A stretch of DNA of 64,000 bases from Limnovirga soli (lineage in GTDB: Bacteria; Bacteroidota; Bacteroidia; Chitinophagales; Chitinophagaceae): positions 124,001 to 188,000 of the forward strand of contig NZ_WHPF01000007.1 of assembly GCF_013106755.1 (NCBI RefSeq). Reading direction: 5' to 3'. This document shows, one piece after another, positions 54,382 to 63,662 of this stretch. A program made the translations under genes and the position numbers. The notes beneath the pieces were generated by a model. It was not told where the DNA came from. It searched no databases and saw only the letters and a list, made by a program, of their open reading frames with translations. The first letter of the stretch is position 1. The number at the start of each line of letters is the position of its first letter.

Positions 54382-54408
54382 ACTTATTTTTTTTGTTATA
54401 AAATCAGC

Positions 54409-54440
54409 ACCTGATTATGCCTGCATAGTCAGGTTTTTTT
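54409..54440 (+). terminator. Terminator of obg
   Basis: ACCTGATTATG and CATAGTCAGGT arms pair (one GT pair) around a short loop, followed by seven T. Confidence 0.88.
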
Positions 54441-54639
54441 ATTTATGTAGCTGGTATTTAATTTTTTTTTGGAAATATTTTTTCAATTTTAAATTGTTAA
54501 TTTGACACTTAAAATTAGATAAGATGTCTGTTGCAAATTGTTGATTAGCAATACTTTCCAACCGAATAAATTTCGCTGAAAGCCTTGCTATTATTGAATG
54601 CTAACATATGTTATTATGTTAATTAATCTTTAAGCAGGG

Positions 54640-54690
54640 TTACTTTTTCTTTTTTCCGGTATATATTTGTGTAGAGATTACACGTTAACG
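54640..54690 (+). promoter_or_regulatory. Operator-like element upstream of secreted paralogue 1
   Basis: A pyrimidine-rich block with CGGTATATAT leads into the inverted repeat GTGTA-GAGAT-TACAC (54669-54683), followed by the palindrome CGTTAACG. The same arrangement occurs at 55486-55530. It is 145 bases before the ATG. The rest of this 446-base gap holds the obg terminator and AT-rich DNA. Confidence 0.65.
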
Positions 54691-54827
54691 AAACATCTTT
54701 TATCCCAATGTCCGCTTACAACCCTTACGGGTTTGCGAACTCTCTAATATAATTGTCTGCCACAGGAAAGTCTTAACATGATTGGTTGCCAGTGATTAAA
54801 TTTTTTTTAACATTAAAATGTAGAATC

Positions 54828-55262
54828 ATGAAGAAGACAATTGTAAGCATCTTAAGTAGAAAATTTGTACCGTCTATCTTAATTGCATCAGCATTAATGG
54901 CATTTGCACCACTAACAGGCAATGCTACATCTAACACGCCAATTGAAGTTGTATCTAATAATAACACCACATCTGTTCAATTTGCAGGAAGTGCAGTAAA
55001 CGGGTTGATGTTTGATGTGAAGATTAACAATCTCAATGGCGACAAGTTTAAGCTGGTGGTTCGCAATGGCGAAGGCGAAGTGTTATTCTCTAAGGATTAT
55101 GCTGATAAAAGTTTCAGCAAAAAAATCAAAATCCTGAAAGACGACTCTTACGGAAGTACATTCAGTTTTAATATTGTTTCAGACAATAAAGCACTGGAAA
55201 CTACTTACCAGGTAAATGCCACCACCAAAGTGGTTGATGATGTTATCATTACCAAGTTATAA
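54828..55262 (+). CDS. Small secreted protein, paralogue 1
   Basis: I do not recognise the family. This 144-residue protein has a Sec leader (FVPSILIASALMAFAPLTGNA). The mature domain of about 100 residues is predicted to be a single beta-sandwich: SVQFAGSAVNGLMFDVKINNLNGDKFKLVVRNGEGEVLFSKDYADKSFSKKIKIL. I chose the ATG at 54828 so that the basic MKKTIV stretch precedes the hydrophobic core. It is clearly homologous to the next gene. Confidence 0.8.
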   Translation: MKKTIVSILSRKFVPSILIASALMAFAPLTGNATSNTPIEVVSNNNTTSVQFAGSAVNGLMFDVKINNLNGDKFKLVVRNGEGEVLFSKDYADKSFSKKIKILKDDSYGSTFSFNIVSDNKALETTYQVNATTKVVDDVIITKL

Positions 55263-55284
55263 AATTAATTATTTAACAGTACGA

Positions 55285-55311
55285 GGCACATAGTTTACTA
55301 TGTGCCTTTTT
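55285..55311 (+). terminator. Terminator of secreted paralogue 1
   Basis: GGCACATAG and CTATGTGCC form a perfect 9-bp stem around TTTA, followed by five T, 22 bases after the stop. Confidence 0.92.
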
Positions 55312-55485
55312 GTTTTCCATATAAGTACCGGCAACAAAATGGAGGTAAAATGTACTAATATGCCTGGTCAAAATACGCATTTCAGGCAAAATTCTCTTGT
55401 AGACCTGTTTTCTATTTTATGTATTAAAATATTCTAAATCAATTATATATAAATAGGAAATCTGTTAAGTCAAATATTTATTGGG

Positions 55486-55530
55486 TTACCTTTTTGCTTT
55501 TTCGGTATCTATATGTGTAAAAAGTACACA
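55486..55530 (+). promoter_or_regulatory. Operator-like element upstream of secreted paralogue 2
   Basis: GGTTACC and a pyrimidine block with CGGTATCTATA precede TGTGTA-AAAAG-TACACA (55514-55530), six-base arms with the same five-base spacing as at 54669. A further palindrome TTACAAGTGTAA is at 55550-55561. The ATG is 133 bases beyond. The other half of this 400-base gap is AT-rich. Confidence 0.65.
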
Positions 55531-55662
55531 TTAAATTCCATGCCACTTTTTACAAGTGTAAAGACAATATTTATTAAATAAAAATTTGAAAAGTTGCATA
55601 GATCCGGATGTCTTTACAAAAAAAGTGAACAGCGTTTAGTGTAGACTAAAAATTGAAAAATT

Positions 55663-56064
55663 ATGAAAGGAAATAGAACAACAAAATATACAACCACTTT
55701 TTTAGTTGCGTTTATATTATTAACAATGGTTTTGGTAAATACACCTTTTGCCGGTAATGCCAATAGCAGCGATTCTGTAAAAAAGCTAAATGAAAATGCT
55801 ACTACAGTTAAATTAGCTGCCAGCGATAACAGTACCCTGGCTTACAATATCAAAGTAAATAATGCAAGTGGCGAGAAATTTACGCTGGTAATTCATAACC
55901 AGGAAGGCGAAATTGTATTTATCAAAAGTTATACAGATAAAAGCTATAACAAACAAATAAGGCTGGAAAGAAAAGATAATAGCAGCCGCTATTTTTTTAG
56001 CATCTGGAAAACAGGAAATGATTTTAGCAATAGTAAGATTGTAGAATGTATTGATGCTAATTAA
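55663..56064 (+). CDS. Small secreted protein, paralogue 2
   Basis: This 133-residue paralogue of the preceding gene has a Sec leader (TTFLVAFILLTMVLVNTPFAGNA) and the same mature fold: TVKLAASDNSTLAYNIKVNNASGEKFTLVIHNQEGEIVFIKSYTDKSYNKQIRLE. The C-terminal half differs. Both genes carry the same upstream element, so they are probably co-regulated though separately transcribed. Function unknown. Confidence 0.78.
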   Translation: MKGNRTTKYTTTFLVAFILLTMVLVNTPFAGNANSSDSVKKLNENATTVKLAASDNSTLAYNIKVNNASGEKFTLVIHNQEGEIVFIKSYTDKSYNKQIRLERKDNSSRYFFSIWKTGNDFSNSKIVECIDAN

Positions 56065-56116
56065 TTCTAAGCATCACAAACATCGTGGGCGCATGGTACC
56101 GGAGCCATGCACCTTT

Positions 56117-56713
56117 TTATTTGCCATCCTTCCAGCGCCATAAATACAGGCATGCATACGTTCGGTATGGGCTCCATTTAACTGCAATCTTTTCCATTTT
56201 TAGTTTCAGTTCTTTTTTATTTAAATGCTCCAGTTTATATAATTTAACAATGGCCTGCTGTATGCCAAGATCGTCTAATGCAATCAGGTCTTCCCTTCCA
56301 ATAGTAAACATTAACAGCATTTCTACCGTCCATTGGCCAACACCTTTTATTTGCGTTAATAATGCAATAATTTCTTCGTTCGATAATTTATTTAAATAGG
56401 CCGGTGTAATTTTTTGCTCAATAAAAAATTGGGCTACATTGTGTATGTACATTGCTTTTGCATTAGAAAGGCCAATGCTTCGCAAGGTATCAATTGGTGT
56501 ATTTAAAACAGCAGCAACTGTAGGTATTTTATGTTGGTATAAGGCAAGAAAACGCGCATAAATTACGGCCGCTACTTTTGTGCTAAGTTGCTGGCTCATT
56601 ATACTTCCCATTAATGCAATGGCAATGTTTTTTTTAGGCGTTAAATTACAAAAGGGTGGTTGAACAATGGGGGCTAATTTTTTATCCTTTTGTAAATGTG
56701 CAACATGTTCCAT
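56117..56713 (-). CDS. DNA-3-methyladenine glycosylase II-like (AlkA family)
   Basis: This 198-residue HhH-GPD glycosylase removes alkylated bases. The helix-hairpin-helix is LLTQIKGVGQWTVEMLLMF (residues about 128-146), and the catalytic Asp lies in EDLIALDDLGIQQAIVKLY. The N-terminal AlkA domain is reduced. The ATG at 56713 is preferred to a GTG two codons upstream. Confidence 0.88.
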   Translation of the reverse strand: MEHVAHLQKDKKLAPIVQPPFCNLTPKKNIAIALMGSIMSQQLSTKVAAVIYARFLALYQHKIPTVAAVLNTPIDTLRSIGLSNAKAMYIHNVAQFFIEQKITPAYLNKLSNEEIIALLTQIKGVGQWTVEMLLMFTIGREDLIALDDLGIQQAIVKLYKLEHLNKKELKLKMEKIAVKWSPYRTYACLYLWRWKDGK

Positions 56714-56747
56714 ACGCACAAGATAAAAAAATATTGTATGTTTTTGT

Positions 56748-56911
56748 TACCAGCTGTTGCAACAAATGGCATCGCCTGTTGTGTCACTCACTGCATCGTT
56801 CAGCACATTTATTCAGCTAGATATTAAGTTACGGTAGTTTATTGTTGCATATAGTTGTGCAGCACAAGAGTGCGACGCAAGTAAAGCTGCATACCTATTT
56901 TAAATGCCGGG
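56748..56911. repeat. Paired inverted repeat, mixed version B/A
   Basis: The left arm is version B (GTTGTGTCACTCACTGCATCG, 56778-56798). The right arm is version A (GCACAAGAGTGCGACGCAAG, 56862-56881). GCCGGG is at 56906. The two arms are different versions, so they would pair poorly with each other. Confidence 0.82.
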
Positions 56912-57000
56912 TGCATAAAATGGTTCTTTGCAAAATGCAATTACTGTATGACAAAACCGCAGCCTGCTATTTTGTGCAACTTGTAGAAGTATTTATTAAA

Positions 57001-57393
57001 TTATTCGTTGGTAAGTTCATCAAAATCGTCCATTAGTTCTCGTTCAATTTCCTCCATTTGAACAATATCCCATGCCTCGCTTTCGGTGGGTACGATATTA
57101 ATTACTTCGTTTAACTGCCATTGTTCAAGTAGCTGTTCTACAGCTGTTTGCAGTTCGCAAACAACCAGTGAAGCATTTTTTTCGTAGAAGGTTTCCTGCA
57201 ATCTAGCCAGTTGATGAGCGCCTGTTTCAGTTAGATGCTGCACTGAACTTAGATTAAGTATTACATTTTTGGGCGCATGAGACAAACAACGGGTAGCACT
57301 TGCAATAAGTTTTTCTGTTAAATTGTCAGATAAATCAATCTGCATAGACGTAATCGTCGTAAATTTCTCTTTGGTATCAATTTTGAAATTCAT
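57001..57393 (-). CDS. STAS-domain protein (anti-sigma antagonist-like)
   Basis: This 130-residue protein has a STAS fold: ITSMQIDLSDNLTEKLIASATRCLSHAPKNVILNLSSVQHLTETGAHQLARLQETFYEKNASLVVCEL. At the canonical phospho-Ser site (DSSG in SpoIIAA) it reads TETG, so a Thr could be phosphorylated. An acidic C-terminal tail follows. Partner unknown. It diverges from clpC with only 88 bases between the starts. Confidence 0.85.
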   Translation of the reverse strand: MNFKIDTKEKFTTITSMQIDLSDNLTEKLIASATRCLSHAPKNVILNLSSVQHLTETGAHQLARLQETFYEKNASLVVCELQTAVEQLLEQWQLNEVINIVPTESEAWDIVQMEEIERELMDDFDELTNE

Positions 57394-57481
57394 ATACCTT
57401 TATTAAGTGATTGTGAGACTTTAGGTAATACACAAGAACAGAGCTCAAAAATATTTGTTATACTTGTATAAACACAAAAAA

Positions 57482-60010
57482 ATGGATAATAACTTTTCTG
57501 CCCAGGTAAAAGAAATCATTTCATTTAGCAGGGAAGAGGCGCTTAGGCTGGGGAATGATTTTATAGGAACGGAGCACCTTTTGCTTGGATTAATACGTGA
57601 AGGAGAGAATACTGCCATTAAGATATTAAAGCAATTAAATGTTGATCTGTATGAGCTGCGTAAGGAAGTAGAGCTGGCTATAAAAGATAAAACAGGAAAA
57701 AATATTGCCAATATCAATAGTTTGCCTTTAACCAAACAGGCAGAAAAGGTAATCCGTGTCACGGTACTGGAAGCTAAAGCCTTAAAAAGCCCGTTGGTAG
57801 AAACAGAACACCTGATGCTCTCTATTCTTAAAAACAAAGAAAACATTGCTACACAAATTTTAAATCAGTTTGACGTGGATTACGATATTTTCAGAAACGA
57901 ATTGGGCATGGTAAAAAGCAACGAGCCCCGCAGCGAGTTTACCGATGATAATGAAGATGAATTTGATGAGGAGAAAAAAAGCTTTTCTCAGCAACAAAGA
58001 ACAAAACAGGCTGGTAATGCAAAAAGCAAAACACCTGTATTGGATAATTTTGGCCGCGATATTACCCGTCTGGCAGAAACTGGTTCACTAGACCCCATTG
58101 TTGGCCGTGAACAGGAAATAGAAAGGGTATCTCAAATATTATCGCGCCGAAAAAAGAATAACCCAATACTTATTGGAGAGCCTGGTGTGGGTAAAACCGC
58201 CATTGTAGAAGGCCTGGCTTTGCGAATTGTACAAAGAAAAGTTAGCCGTGTTTTATTTGATAAACGTGTGGTTAGTCTAGACCTTGCTGCTTTGGTTGCC
58301 GGTACCAAATACCGCGGTCAGTTTGAAGAGCGCATGAAAGCTATCATGAATGAGCTGGAAAAAAACAGGGATGTAATTCTTTTTATTGATGAAATACATA
58401 CCATTGTGGGTGCAGGCGGTGCCAGTGGCTCATTGGATGCAAGTAATATTTTTAAACCTGCCCTGTCAAGAGGTGAATTACAATGTATTGGTGCCTCTAC
58501 ATTAGACGAATACAGAATGTATATTGAGAAAGATGGTGCATTAGACCGCCGCTTTCAAAAAGTGTTGATAGAACCGCCAAGTGTTGATGAAACAATACAG
58601 ATTCTAAATAATATCAAATCTAAATACGAAGATTACCACAGTGTTATTTACACCAATGATGCTATTGAAGCCTGTGTTAAACTTAGCGACCGCTACATGA
58701 CGGACAGACTATTGCCCGACAAAGCGATAGATGTTTTAGATGAAGTAGGCGCCAGGGTGCACTTGAAAAATATTAATGTGCCCTCAAATATCCTGGAACT
58801 AGAAAAGCAAATTGAAGATATTAAGCAAGAGAAAAATAAGGTAGTAAAAAGCCAGCGCTTTGAAGAAGCGGCTTCATTGAGAGATACAGAAAAGCGTTTA
58901 GGCGAAGAATTGGAAAAAGCCAAGAACCAATGGGAAGAAGAAAGTAAACACAAGCGCTACCCTATTGATGAAGAAGCCATTGCCGAAGTGGTAAGTATGA
59001 TGACCGGCATACCTGTTAAACGCATGGTACAGGCCGAAACAGACAAGCTGCGTAAGATGGGCGATGATATGAAGCAAATGGTGGTTGGTCAGGATGATGC
59101 CATCTTAAAAGTTGTAAAAGCCATACAACGTAACAGGGTGGGATTAAAAGATCCTAAAAAACCTATAGGTACATTTATATTTTTGGGGCCAACCGGTGTT
59201 GGTAAAACAGAATTGGCACGGGCTTTATCAAGAAACCTGTTTGATAGCGAAGATTCACTTATTCGCATAGACATGAGTGAATACATGGAGAAGTTTACCG
59301 TAAGCCGTTTAATTGGCGCACCTCCGGGCTATGTTGGGTATGAGGAAGGCGGTCAACTAACTGAGAAAGTGCGCCGTAAACCATATTGTGTAATTCTGTT
59401 AGACGAAATTGAAAAAGCACACCCCGATATTTATAATATTCTTTTACAGGTATTGGATGATGGCCAGCTAACAGATGGTTTGGGTAGAAAAATTAATTTT
59501 AAAAATACCCTCATCATCATGACGTCTAATATTGGCGCAAGACAATTAAAAGATTTTGGGGATGGTGTTGGTTTTGCAACTGCCAGCCGTATGCAAAATC
59601 AGGACGAAAATAATAAAGCCGTTATTGAAAAAGCATTGAAACGTACCTTCTCACCCGAGTTTTTAAACCGTGTGGATGATGTAATTGTATTCAATTCGCT
59701 TTCAAAAGAAAACATCTTTGAAATCATCGATATACTTATGCGTGGCGTATTAAAGCGTTTAACTGCATTGGGGCTTTCGCTGGAGTTAACTGAAGATGCT
59801 AAAGAATTCCTGGCAGATAAGGGCTACGATTCTCAATTTGGTGCTAGGCCTTTACACCGTGCCATTCAAAAATACCTGGAAGATCCTTTGGCCGAGCAAA
59901 TCCTAAGCACCAGCATTAAAAATGGTGATGTTCTGGTAGCCAGCCTGGATAAAGAAGCCGGATTGCTTAAATTTGATTATAAGCAAAAGGTAGAAGAGGC
60001 AAACGTTTAA
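57482..60010 (+). CDS. clpC: ATP-dependent Clp protease ATP-binding subunit ClpC
   Basis: This 842-residue AAA+ unfoldase has a ClpN domain (residues about 1-145), first Walker [16 protein letters not shown], a UVR motif region ([35 protein letters not shown]), second Walker [16 protein letters not shown] and the C-terminal arginine-rich [18 protein letters not shown]. It unfolds substrates for ClpP. I chose the ATG at 57482 because the upstream residues look non-coding. A TATACTTG box lies at 57459. Confidence 0.96.
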   Translation: MDNNFSAQVKEIISFSREEALRLGNDFIGTEHLLLGLIREGENTAIKILKQLNVDLYELRKEVELAIKDKTGKNIANINSLPLTKQAEKVIRVTVLEAKALKSPLVETEHLMLSILKNKENIATQILNQFDVDYDIFRNELGMVKSNEPRSEFTDDNEDEFDEEKKSFSQQQRTKQAGNAKSKTPVLDNFGRDITRLAETGSLDPIVGREQEIERVSQILSRRKKNNPILIGEPGVGKTAIVEGLALRIVQRKVSRVLFDKRVVSLDLAALVAGTKYRGQFEERMKAIMNELEKNRDVILFIDEIHTIVGAGGASGSLDASNIFKPALSRGELQCIGASTLDEYRMYIEKDGALDRRFQKVLIEPPSVDETIQILNNIKSKYEDYHSVIYTNDAIEACVKLSDRYMTDRLLPDKAIDVLDEVGARVHLKNINVPSNILELEKQIEDIKQEKNKVVKSQRFEEAASLRDTEKRLGEELEKAKNQWEEESKHKRYPIDEEAIAEVVSMMTGIPVKRMVQAETDKLRKMGDDMKQMVVGQDDAILKVVKAIQRNRVGLKDPKKPIGTFIFLGPTGVGKTELARALSRNLFDSEDSLIRIDMSEYMEKFTVSRLIGAPPGYVGYEEGGQLTEKVRRKPYCVILLDEIEKAHPDIYNILLQVLDDGQLTDGLGRKINFKNTLIIMTSNIGARQLKDFGDGVGFATASRMQNQDENNKAVIEKALKRTFSPEFLNRVDDVIVFNSLSKENIFEIIDILMRGVLKRLTALGLSLELTEDAKEFLADKGYDSQFGARPLHRAIQKYLEDPLAEQILSTSIKNGDVLVASLDKEAGLLKFDYKQKVEEANV

Positions 60011-60029
60011 TAAAGAAATAAATCAATAT

Positions 60030-60060
60030 ATCCCGTTGCGAAAGCAGCGGGATTTTTTTT
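60030..60060 (+). terminator. Terminator of clpC
   Basis: ATCCCGTTGC and GCAGCGGGAT pair around a GAAA tetraloop (one mismatch), followed by eight T. Confidence 0.9.
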
Positions 60061-60094
60061 GTCCGCCCGCTAATAAACAGTGGGTTTATTTTGT

Positions 60095-60244
60095 TGCCAG
60101 CCTGTGTACAACAGGCAGCTTTACTTGCCACGCTCGGTTCAGGGTTCCTCCTTTGTGGCAGCTTAAATTGAGGTATATTTTATAATTAAACTACCAATAA
60201 TCATTTGGTGCAAAAAGATATACAGTACAAGAGTGCGACGCAAG
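60095..60244. repeat. Paired inverted repeat, mixed version C/A
   Basis: The left arm is version C (CTTGCCACGCTCGGTTCAGG, 60124-60143). The right arm is version A (GTACAAGAGTGCGACGCAAG, 60225-60244). It occupies most of the gap between clpC and the tRNA gene. Confidence 0.8.
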
Positions 60245-60276
60245 ATCAGCTGCTAAGGGTACAAAAGCTAGGTACA

Positions 60277-60313
60277 TAAAAAAAGCTGCAATACAATGTT
60301 TGCAGCTTTTTTT
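60277..60313 (-). terminator. Terminator of tRNA-Ser
   Basis: AAAAGCTGCA and TGCAGCTTTT pair perfectly around a ten-base loop with A and T runs, immediately after the tRNA. Confidence 0.85.
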
Positions 60314-60315
60314 GG

Positions 60316-60402
60316 CGGAGAGTAAGAGATTCGAACTCTTGATACAGTTTCCCGTATACACACTTTCCAGGCGTGCTCCTTCAACCACTCGGACAACTCT
60401 CC
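60316..60402 (-). tRNA. tRNA-Ser (GGA)
   Basis: The minus-strand sequence begins GGAGAGT and ends ACTCTCC-G, a 7-bp acceptor stem; CCA is encoded at 60313-60315. The anticodon GGA is at 60366-60368 in loop CTGGAAA, closed by CACGC/GTGTG. The long variable arm (about 60341-60360) and TTCGAAT T-loop are typical of serine tRNAs. It is downstream of tatD on the same strand. Confidence 0.95.
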
Positions 60403-60431
60403 GTTTTTTACAGGGCTGCAAAAATAATCAT

Positions 60432-61205
60432 CTACACCGAGTGAACGAATATTTTTTTGGCATTTGCAGAACTTATCTGGGCTACCTCTTCTACAGGTAT
60501 ATTTTTTATAGAGGCAATTTTAGCTGCTATATAGGTTAAATAGGCGCTTTCGTTTCTTTTGCCGCGGTAGGGCACCGGGGTTAAATAGGGTGCATCGGTT
60601 TCTAAAACCATGTGTTCTAACCCTATTTGAGCAACTACTTCGGCCAATCCGCTGTTTTTATAGGTTACCACTCCGCCAATACCCAGGGTAAAACCCATAT
60701 CAATAATGGCGGCAGCATCTGCAGCCGTACCGCTAAAACAATGAAAAATGCCTTTCAAGCCTTTGTTGGCAAAGGGTTTTACAGCATCTATGGTTTCCTG
60801 CATGGCTTTGCGGGTATGTATTACAATGGGTAATTGGTATTGTAATGCCCACTGCATTTGTGTTTCAAATGCCTGGTATTGTTGGGTGGCAAAACTGGTA
60901 TCCCAATAAAAATCAAGGCCAATTTCACCAATAGCTACAAATGGCCTTTTGGCTAACAAATTTTCAATTATATCCAACTCGCTTTGATAGTTTTCTTTTA
61001 CATAACAGGGGTGTAAGCCCGCCATGGCAAAACATTTGCCCGGGTAGGCTTTTTCCAGCGAAAACATATTTTCCAGGTAAGTGCTGTCTATAGCGGGCAT
61101 ATATAATTGTTCAACCCCTGCCTCAAAAGCTCTTTGAATGGTTTCGTGCACATCGTTTGTAAAATCTTCTCCGTAAATATGGCAGTGTGTATCTATTAAG
61201 TTCAT
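60432..61205 (-). CDS. tatD: TatD-family deoxyribonuclease
   Basis: This 257-residue metal-dependent hydrolase has the five landmark segments: DTHCHIYGEDF, GEIGLDFYWD, IVIHTRKA, GIFHCFSGTA and ETDAPYLTPVPYRGKRNE. They supply the metal ligands of the TIM-barrel amidohydrolase fold. TatD proteins degrade DNA 3' ends. The start at 61205 (MNLIDTHCHI) is the usual position. The tRNA-Ser gene follows directly. Confidence 0.94.
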   Translation of the reverse strand: MNLIDTHCHIYGEDFTNDVHETIQRAFEAGVEQLYMPAIDSTYLENMFSLEKAYPGKCFAMAGLHPCYVKENYQSELDIIENLLAKRPFVAIGEIGLDFYWDTSFATQQYQAFETQMQWALQYQLPIVIHTRKAMQETIDAVKPFANKGLKGIFHCFSGTAADAAAIIDMGFTLGIGGVVTYKNSGLAEVVAQIGLEHMVLETDAPYLTPVPYRGKRNESAYLTYIAAKIASIKNIPVEEVAQISSANAKKIFVHSV

Positions 61206-61568
61206 AAATGGTAAATTAATCAAGCCGCAAAGAAAACAAAGAATAGCTATAAAAGGTAAACTTGGTATAATGTATTGATTTACAGTGAAATACTAACTTA
61301 AAATAAAATGTGGGTATCAATAATAAACAAGGCGGCTACTACGTTTTAATAGAAATCTTTTTGCTTTTTCGGGATATAAAAAATGACCAAAAAATGAAAA
61401 AAGGTTTTGCTGGTTCGAATAAAACAATATAATTTTACAATGTTTTCATAGGGTACGGATTAAAAACGGGCTGAGGTATCTACCTTGGCTCCTTTGTTTT
61501 ATAGAAGTCCCGTTTGTGTTTATTTACTTCCGCAAAAAATGGTATTTCATTCCCCATCATCTAAAACC
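61206..61568. other. Non-coding gap between tatD and the deacetylase gene
   Basis: This 363-base AT-rich region holds a possible long-loop terminator (61464-61515). A stretch TTTTTGCTTTTTCGGGATATA (61358-61378) resembles the pyrimidine block upstream of the two secreted paralogues, but it lacks their GTGTA/TACAC arms. No gene is supported. Confidence 0.45.
61460..61515 (-). terminator. Possible terminator of the deacetylase operon
   Basis: AAACGGG and CCCGTTT pair (61464-61470 with 61509-61515) with a 38-base loop, followed on the minus strand by TTTTTA. The large loop makes it uncertain. Confidence 0.4.
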
Positions 61569-62195
61569 CTACAATAAGCAAAATTCATACTGGTGGTCAG
61601 TAAAATATTTTAGAAACCGGGGTAAGGCAAAACTTAAACGCTCCCAGGCTTTGGCGCTATCGTGAAAAACAATAATATCGCCCGGTTTGGTATGTAGAAT
61701 TATATTTTTCAGGCAATTTTCAGGGGCCAGTTTTGTATCAAAATCACCACTTAACACCGACCACATAATTATTTTAAACGGATGGGCATTATCAGCCTGC
61801 ATTAGCAATTTTGATTGAAAGGCACTAATTCTACCATAGGGGGGCCTAAACAAATTACTGTCTATATATTTAGCTGCTTCCAGCACATTATTAATGTATT
61901 GGGTATTATTGGTTTTCCAACCATTTAAATGATTAAACGTATGGTTGCCCACCTGGTGACCTTCATTTAAAATTCTGGCATAAATGGCATTATTTTCAAC
62001 CACATTTTTACCAATACAAAAAAAAGTAGCTTTTGCATTAAACCGCTTTAATTGGTCTAATACAAAAGGGGTAGCAGTTGGGTGTGGGCCGTCATCAAAG
62101 GTGAGGTATATTTTTTTACCCTCTACTGGCATTTTCCATACCAGTGAGGGTCTTATTTTTTTAAAAATCCATGGAACTTTTACCGTATAAAACAT
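61569..62195 (-). CDS. Polysaccharide deacetylase (NodB domain)
   Basis: This 208-residue carbohydrate esterase 4 protein has the metal-site motifs: TFDDGPHP (motif 1), HTFNH (motif 2), RPPYGR (motif 3), the SGDFD region (motif 4) and IIVFHDS (motif 5). It removes N-acetyl groups from chitin- or peptidoglycan-like sugars. No classical signal peptide is seen. The segment FYTVKVPWIFKKIRPSLVW could be a membrane-proximal or anchor region. It is 12 bases downstream of the fucosidase gene. Confidence 0.92.
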   Translation of the reverse strand: MFYTVKVPWIFKKIRPSLVWKMPVEGKKIYLTFDDGPHPTATPFVLDQLKRFNAKATFFCIGKNVVENNAIYARILNEGHQVGNHTFNHLNGWKTNNTQYINNVLEAAKYIDSNLFRPPYGRISAFQSKLLMQADNAHPFKIIMWSVLSGDFDTKLAPENCLKNIILHTKPGDIIVFHDSAKAWERLSFALPRFLKYFTDHQYEFCLL

Positions 62196-62207
62196 AGGCG
62201 ATAGTAC

Positions 62208-63539
62208 TTATGGCGTAACTTCTAAAACAATTACGGCATCAGGTTCATTTTGCATTAAACCTGCTACCGGTATACTTGCTGTTCCTTTATCTAATTGCAC
62301 TTTTACCGGGCTATTGTCTTTTAATAAATATGCTTTGGTAATTTTCTTAAATGGAAACTGGGGCAGTGTAACAGTAGTTTCTTTATTGTCTAATACATGC
62401 ACATAAACTTTACCTGTTTTCTGGCTGATGCAACCCCAGCTTTGCGGCCGCAGATAACCGCCTTGCGTATTATAAATACTTTCTCCATAAACTTTTAGCC
62501 ATGAACCCATACTATGCAAACGTTCAATAAATTCAGGTTGAATTTTACCATTAGGCATTGGGCCAATATTCAGCAAAAAGTTTACACCAGTGCCAGCAGC
62601 TTTTGCCAGGTAACGTACCAACTCATCATAAGATTTATAGGTAGTATCCGTTAAATTAAAGCCCCATGAATTATTAATGGTTTCGCAGGTTTCCACCGGC
62701 ATAGTACGCACCGGTTGCTGAAAACTAAGTCCGGATTTATTTTCTCCGGGCAGGTCTTTCTCAAACATCTGAAAATCCTCTCCGGCAAATGGCGTAAGAT
62801 GATGGTTGTTGCCAATTAAACATTGCGGCTGTAACTGATGAATCAGCCCATAAATTTCATCATAGCGCCAGTTAATTCGGGCACTGCGGTCAGCTTCCCC
62901 TTCGGGTGCGGTTTGATCCCAGTGGCCGTCAAACCAAATACCGGCAATTTCACCATAATTGGTAAGTAATTCCGTTAGTTGGTTTTTCATAAACTGCAGG
63001 TAGCTGGCATAATCGCCATTGCCTGTACGCCCTGATTTTTGCCCCGTACGCCCCGTGGTAAAAGGATAATCATCCCGGCGCCAGTCAAGCAATGAATAGT
63101 ATAAAAACAGTTTTATATGTTGTTTATGGCATTCATCAGCAATTTGCTTTACAATATCTTTTTTGTAAGGGGTATTCATAATGTTAAAATCAGAATACCT
63201 GGTATCCCACATACTAAAGCCATCATGGTGCCGGGTAATAAGCGTGATGTACTGCATACCAGCATCTTTGGCCATGCTAACCCATTTCGCAGCATCAAAA
63301 TCAATGGGGTTAAAAAAATCCATCAGGCGGGTATAGTTTTTTACTGTAATGCCTCTGTTGTTCATTACCCATTCCCCGTCTCCGGGTATACTAAAAGGGC
63401 CCCAATGTACAAACAAGCCAAATTTAGCATCACCAAACCATTGCCTTGCCTCAAGATTGGATGCAGAGGGAATATATCCATTTTGTGCTTTAGCCGCAAA
63501 GGCAACTGTAATCAATAGTAAAAACAATACTTTTCTCAT
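62208..63539 (-). CDS. Alpha-L-fucosidase, GH29
   Basis: This 443-residue secreted glycosidase has a Sec leader (VLFLLLITVAFAAKAQ). The GH29 TIM barrel contains WFGDAKFGLFVHWGPFSIPG, YITLITRHHDGFSMWDTRYSDFNIMN and the nucleophile Asp in GEIAGIWFDGHWD. A short C-terminal beta domain follows (YLRPQSWGCISQKTGKVYVHVLDN). It releases terminal fucose from glycans in the periplasm or outside. A TATCTTTA box at 63571 with TTG 18 bases upstream is its likely promoter. Confidence 0.94.
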   Translation of the reverse strand: MRKVLFLLLITVAFAAKAQNGYIPSASNLEARQWFGDAKFGLFVHWGPFSIPGDGEWVMNNRGITVKNYTRLMDFFNPIDFDAAKWVSMAKDAGMQYITLITRHHDGFSMWDTRYSDFNIMNTPYKKDIVKQIADECHKQHIKLFLYYSLLDWRRDDYPFTTGRTGQKSGRTGNGDYASYLQFMKNQLTELLTNYGEIAGIWFDGHWDQTAPEGEADRSARINWRYDEIYGLIHQLQPQCLIGNNHHLTPFAGEDFQMFEKDLPGENKSGLSFQQPVRTMPVETCETINNSWGFNLTDTTYKSYDELVRYLAKAAGTGVNFLLNIGPMPNGKIQPEFIERLHSMGSWLKVYGESIYNTQGGYLRPQSWGCISQKTGKVYVHVLDNKETTVTLPQFPFKKITKAYLLKDNSPVKVQLDKGTASIPVAGLMQNEPDAVIVLEVTP

Positions 63540-63570
63540 AGCTGTTAAATTGCTTTAAAGTTATCAAGAC

Positions 63571-63599
63571 TAAAGATAGCATATCCAATTATTCTGCAA
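63571..63599 (-). promoter_or_regulatory. Probable promoter of the fucosidase gene
   Basis: TTG (63597-63599), 18 bases, then TATCTTTA (63571-63578), one base off the -7 consensus, with a 32-base leader. Confidence 0.45.
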
Positions 63600-63662
63600 T
63601 AAGGGTAAAATTATAGCAGCATTTGCAAACAATTGTTCACAAGCTTGTAAGGTGTAATACCA

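Noticed and set aside
61358-61378. Third copy of the element seen upstream of the secreted paralogues
   Set aside because: Only the pyrimidine block matches; the GTGTA/TACAC arms are absent and no paralogue gene follows.
61464-61515. TPP riboswitch
   Set aside because: CTGAGG and TACC phrases are reminiscent, but the conserved THI-box core is missing and no thiamine gene is adjacent; a long-loop terminator is simpler.
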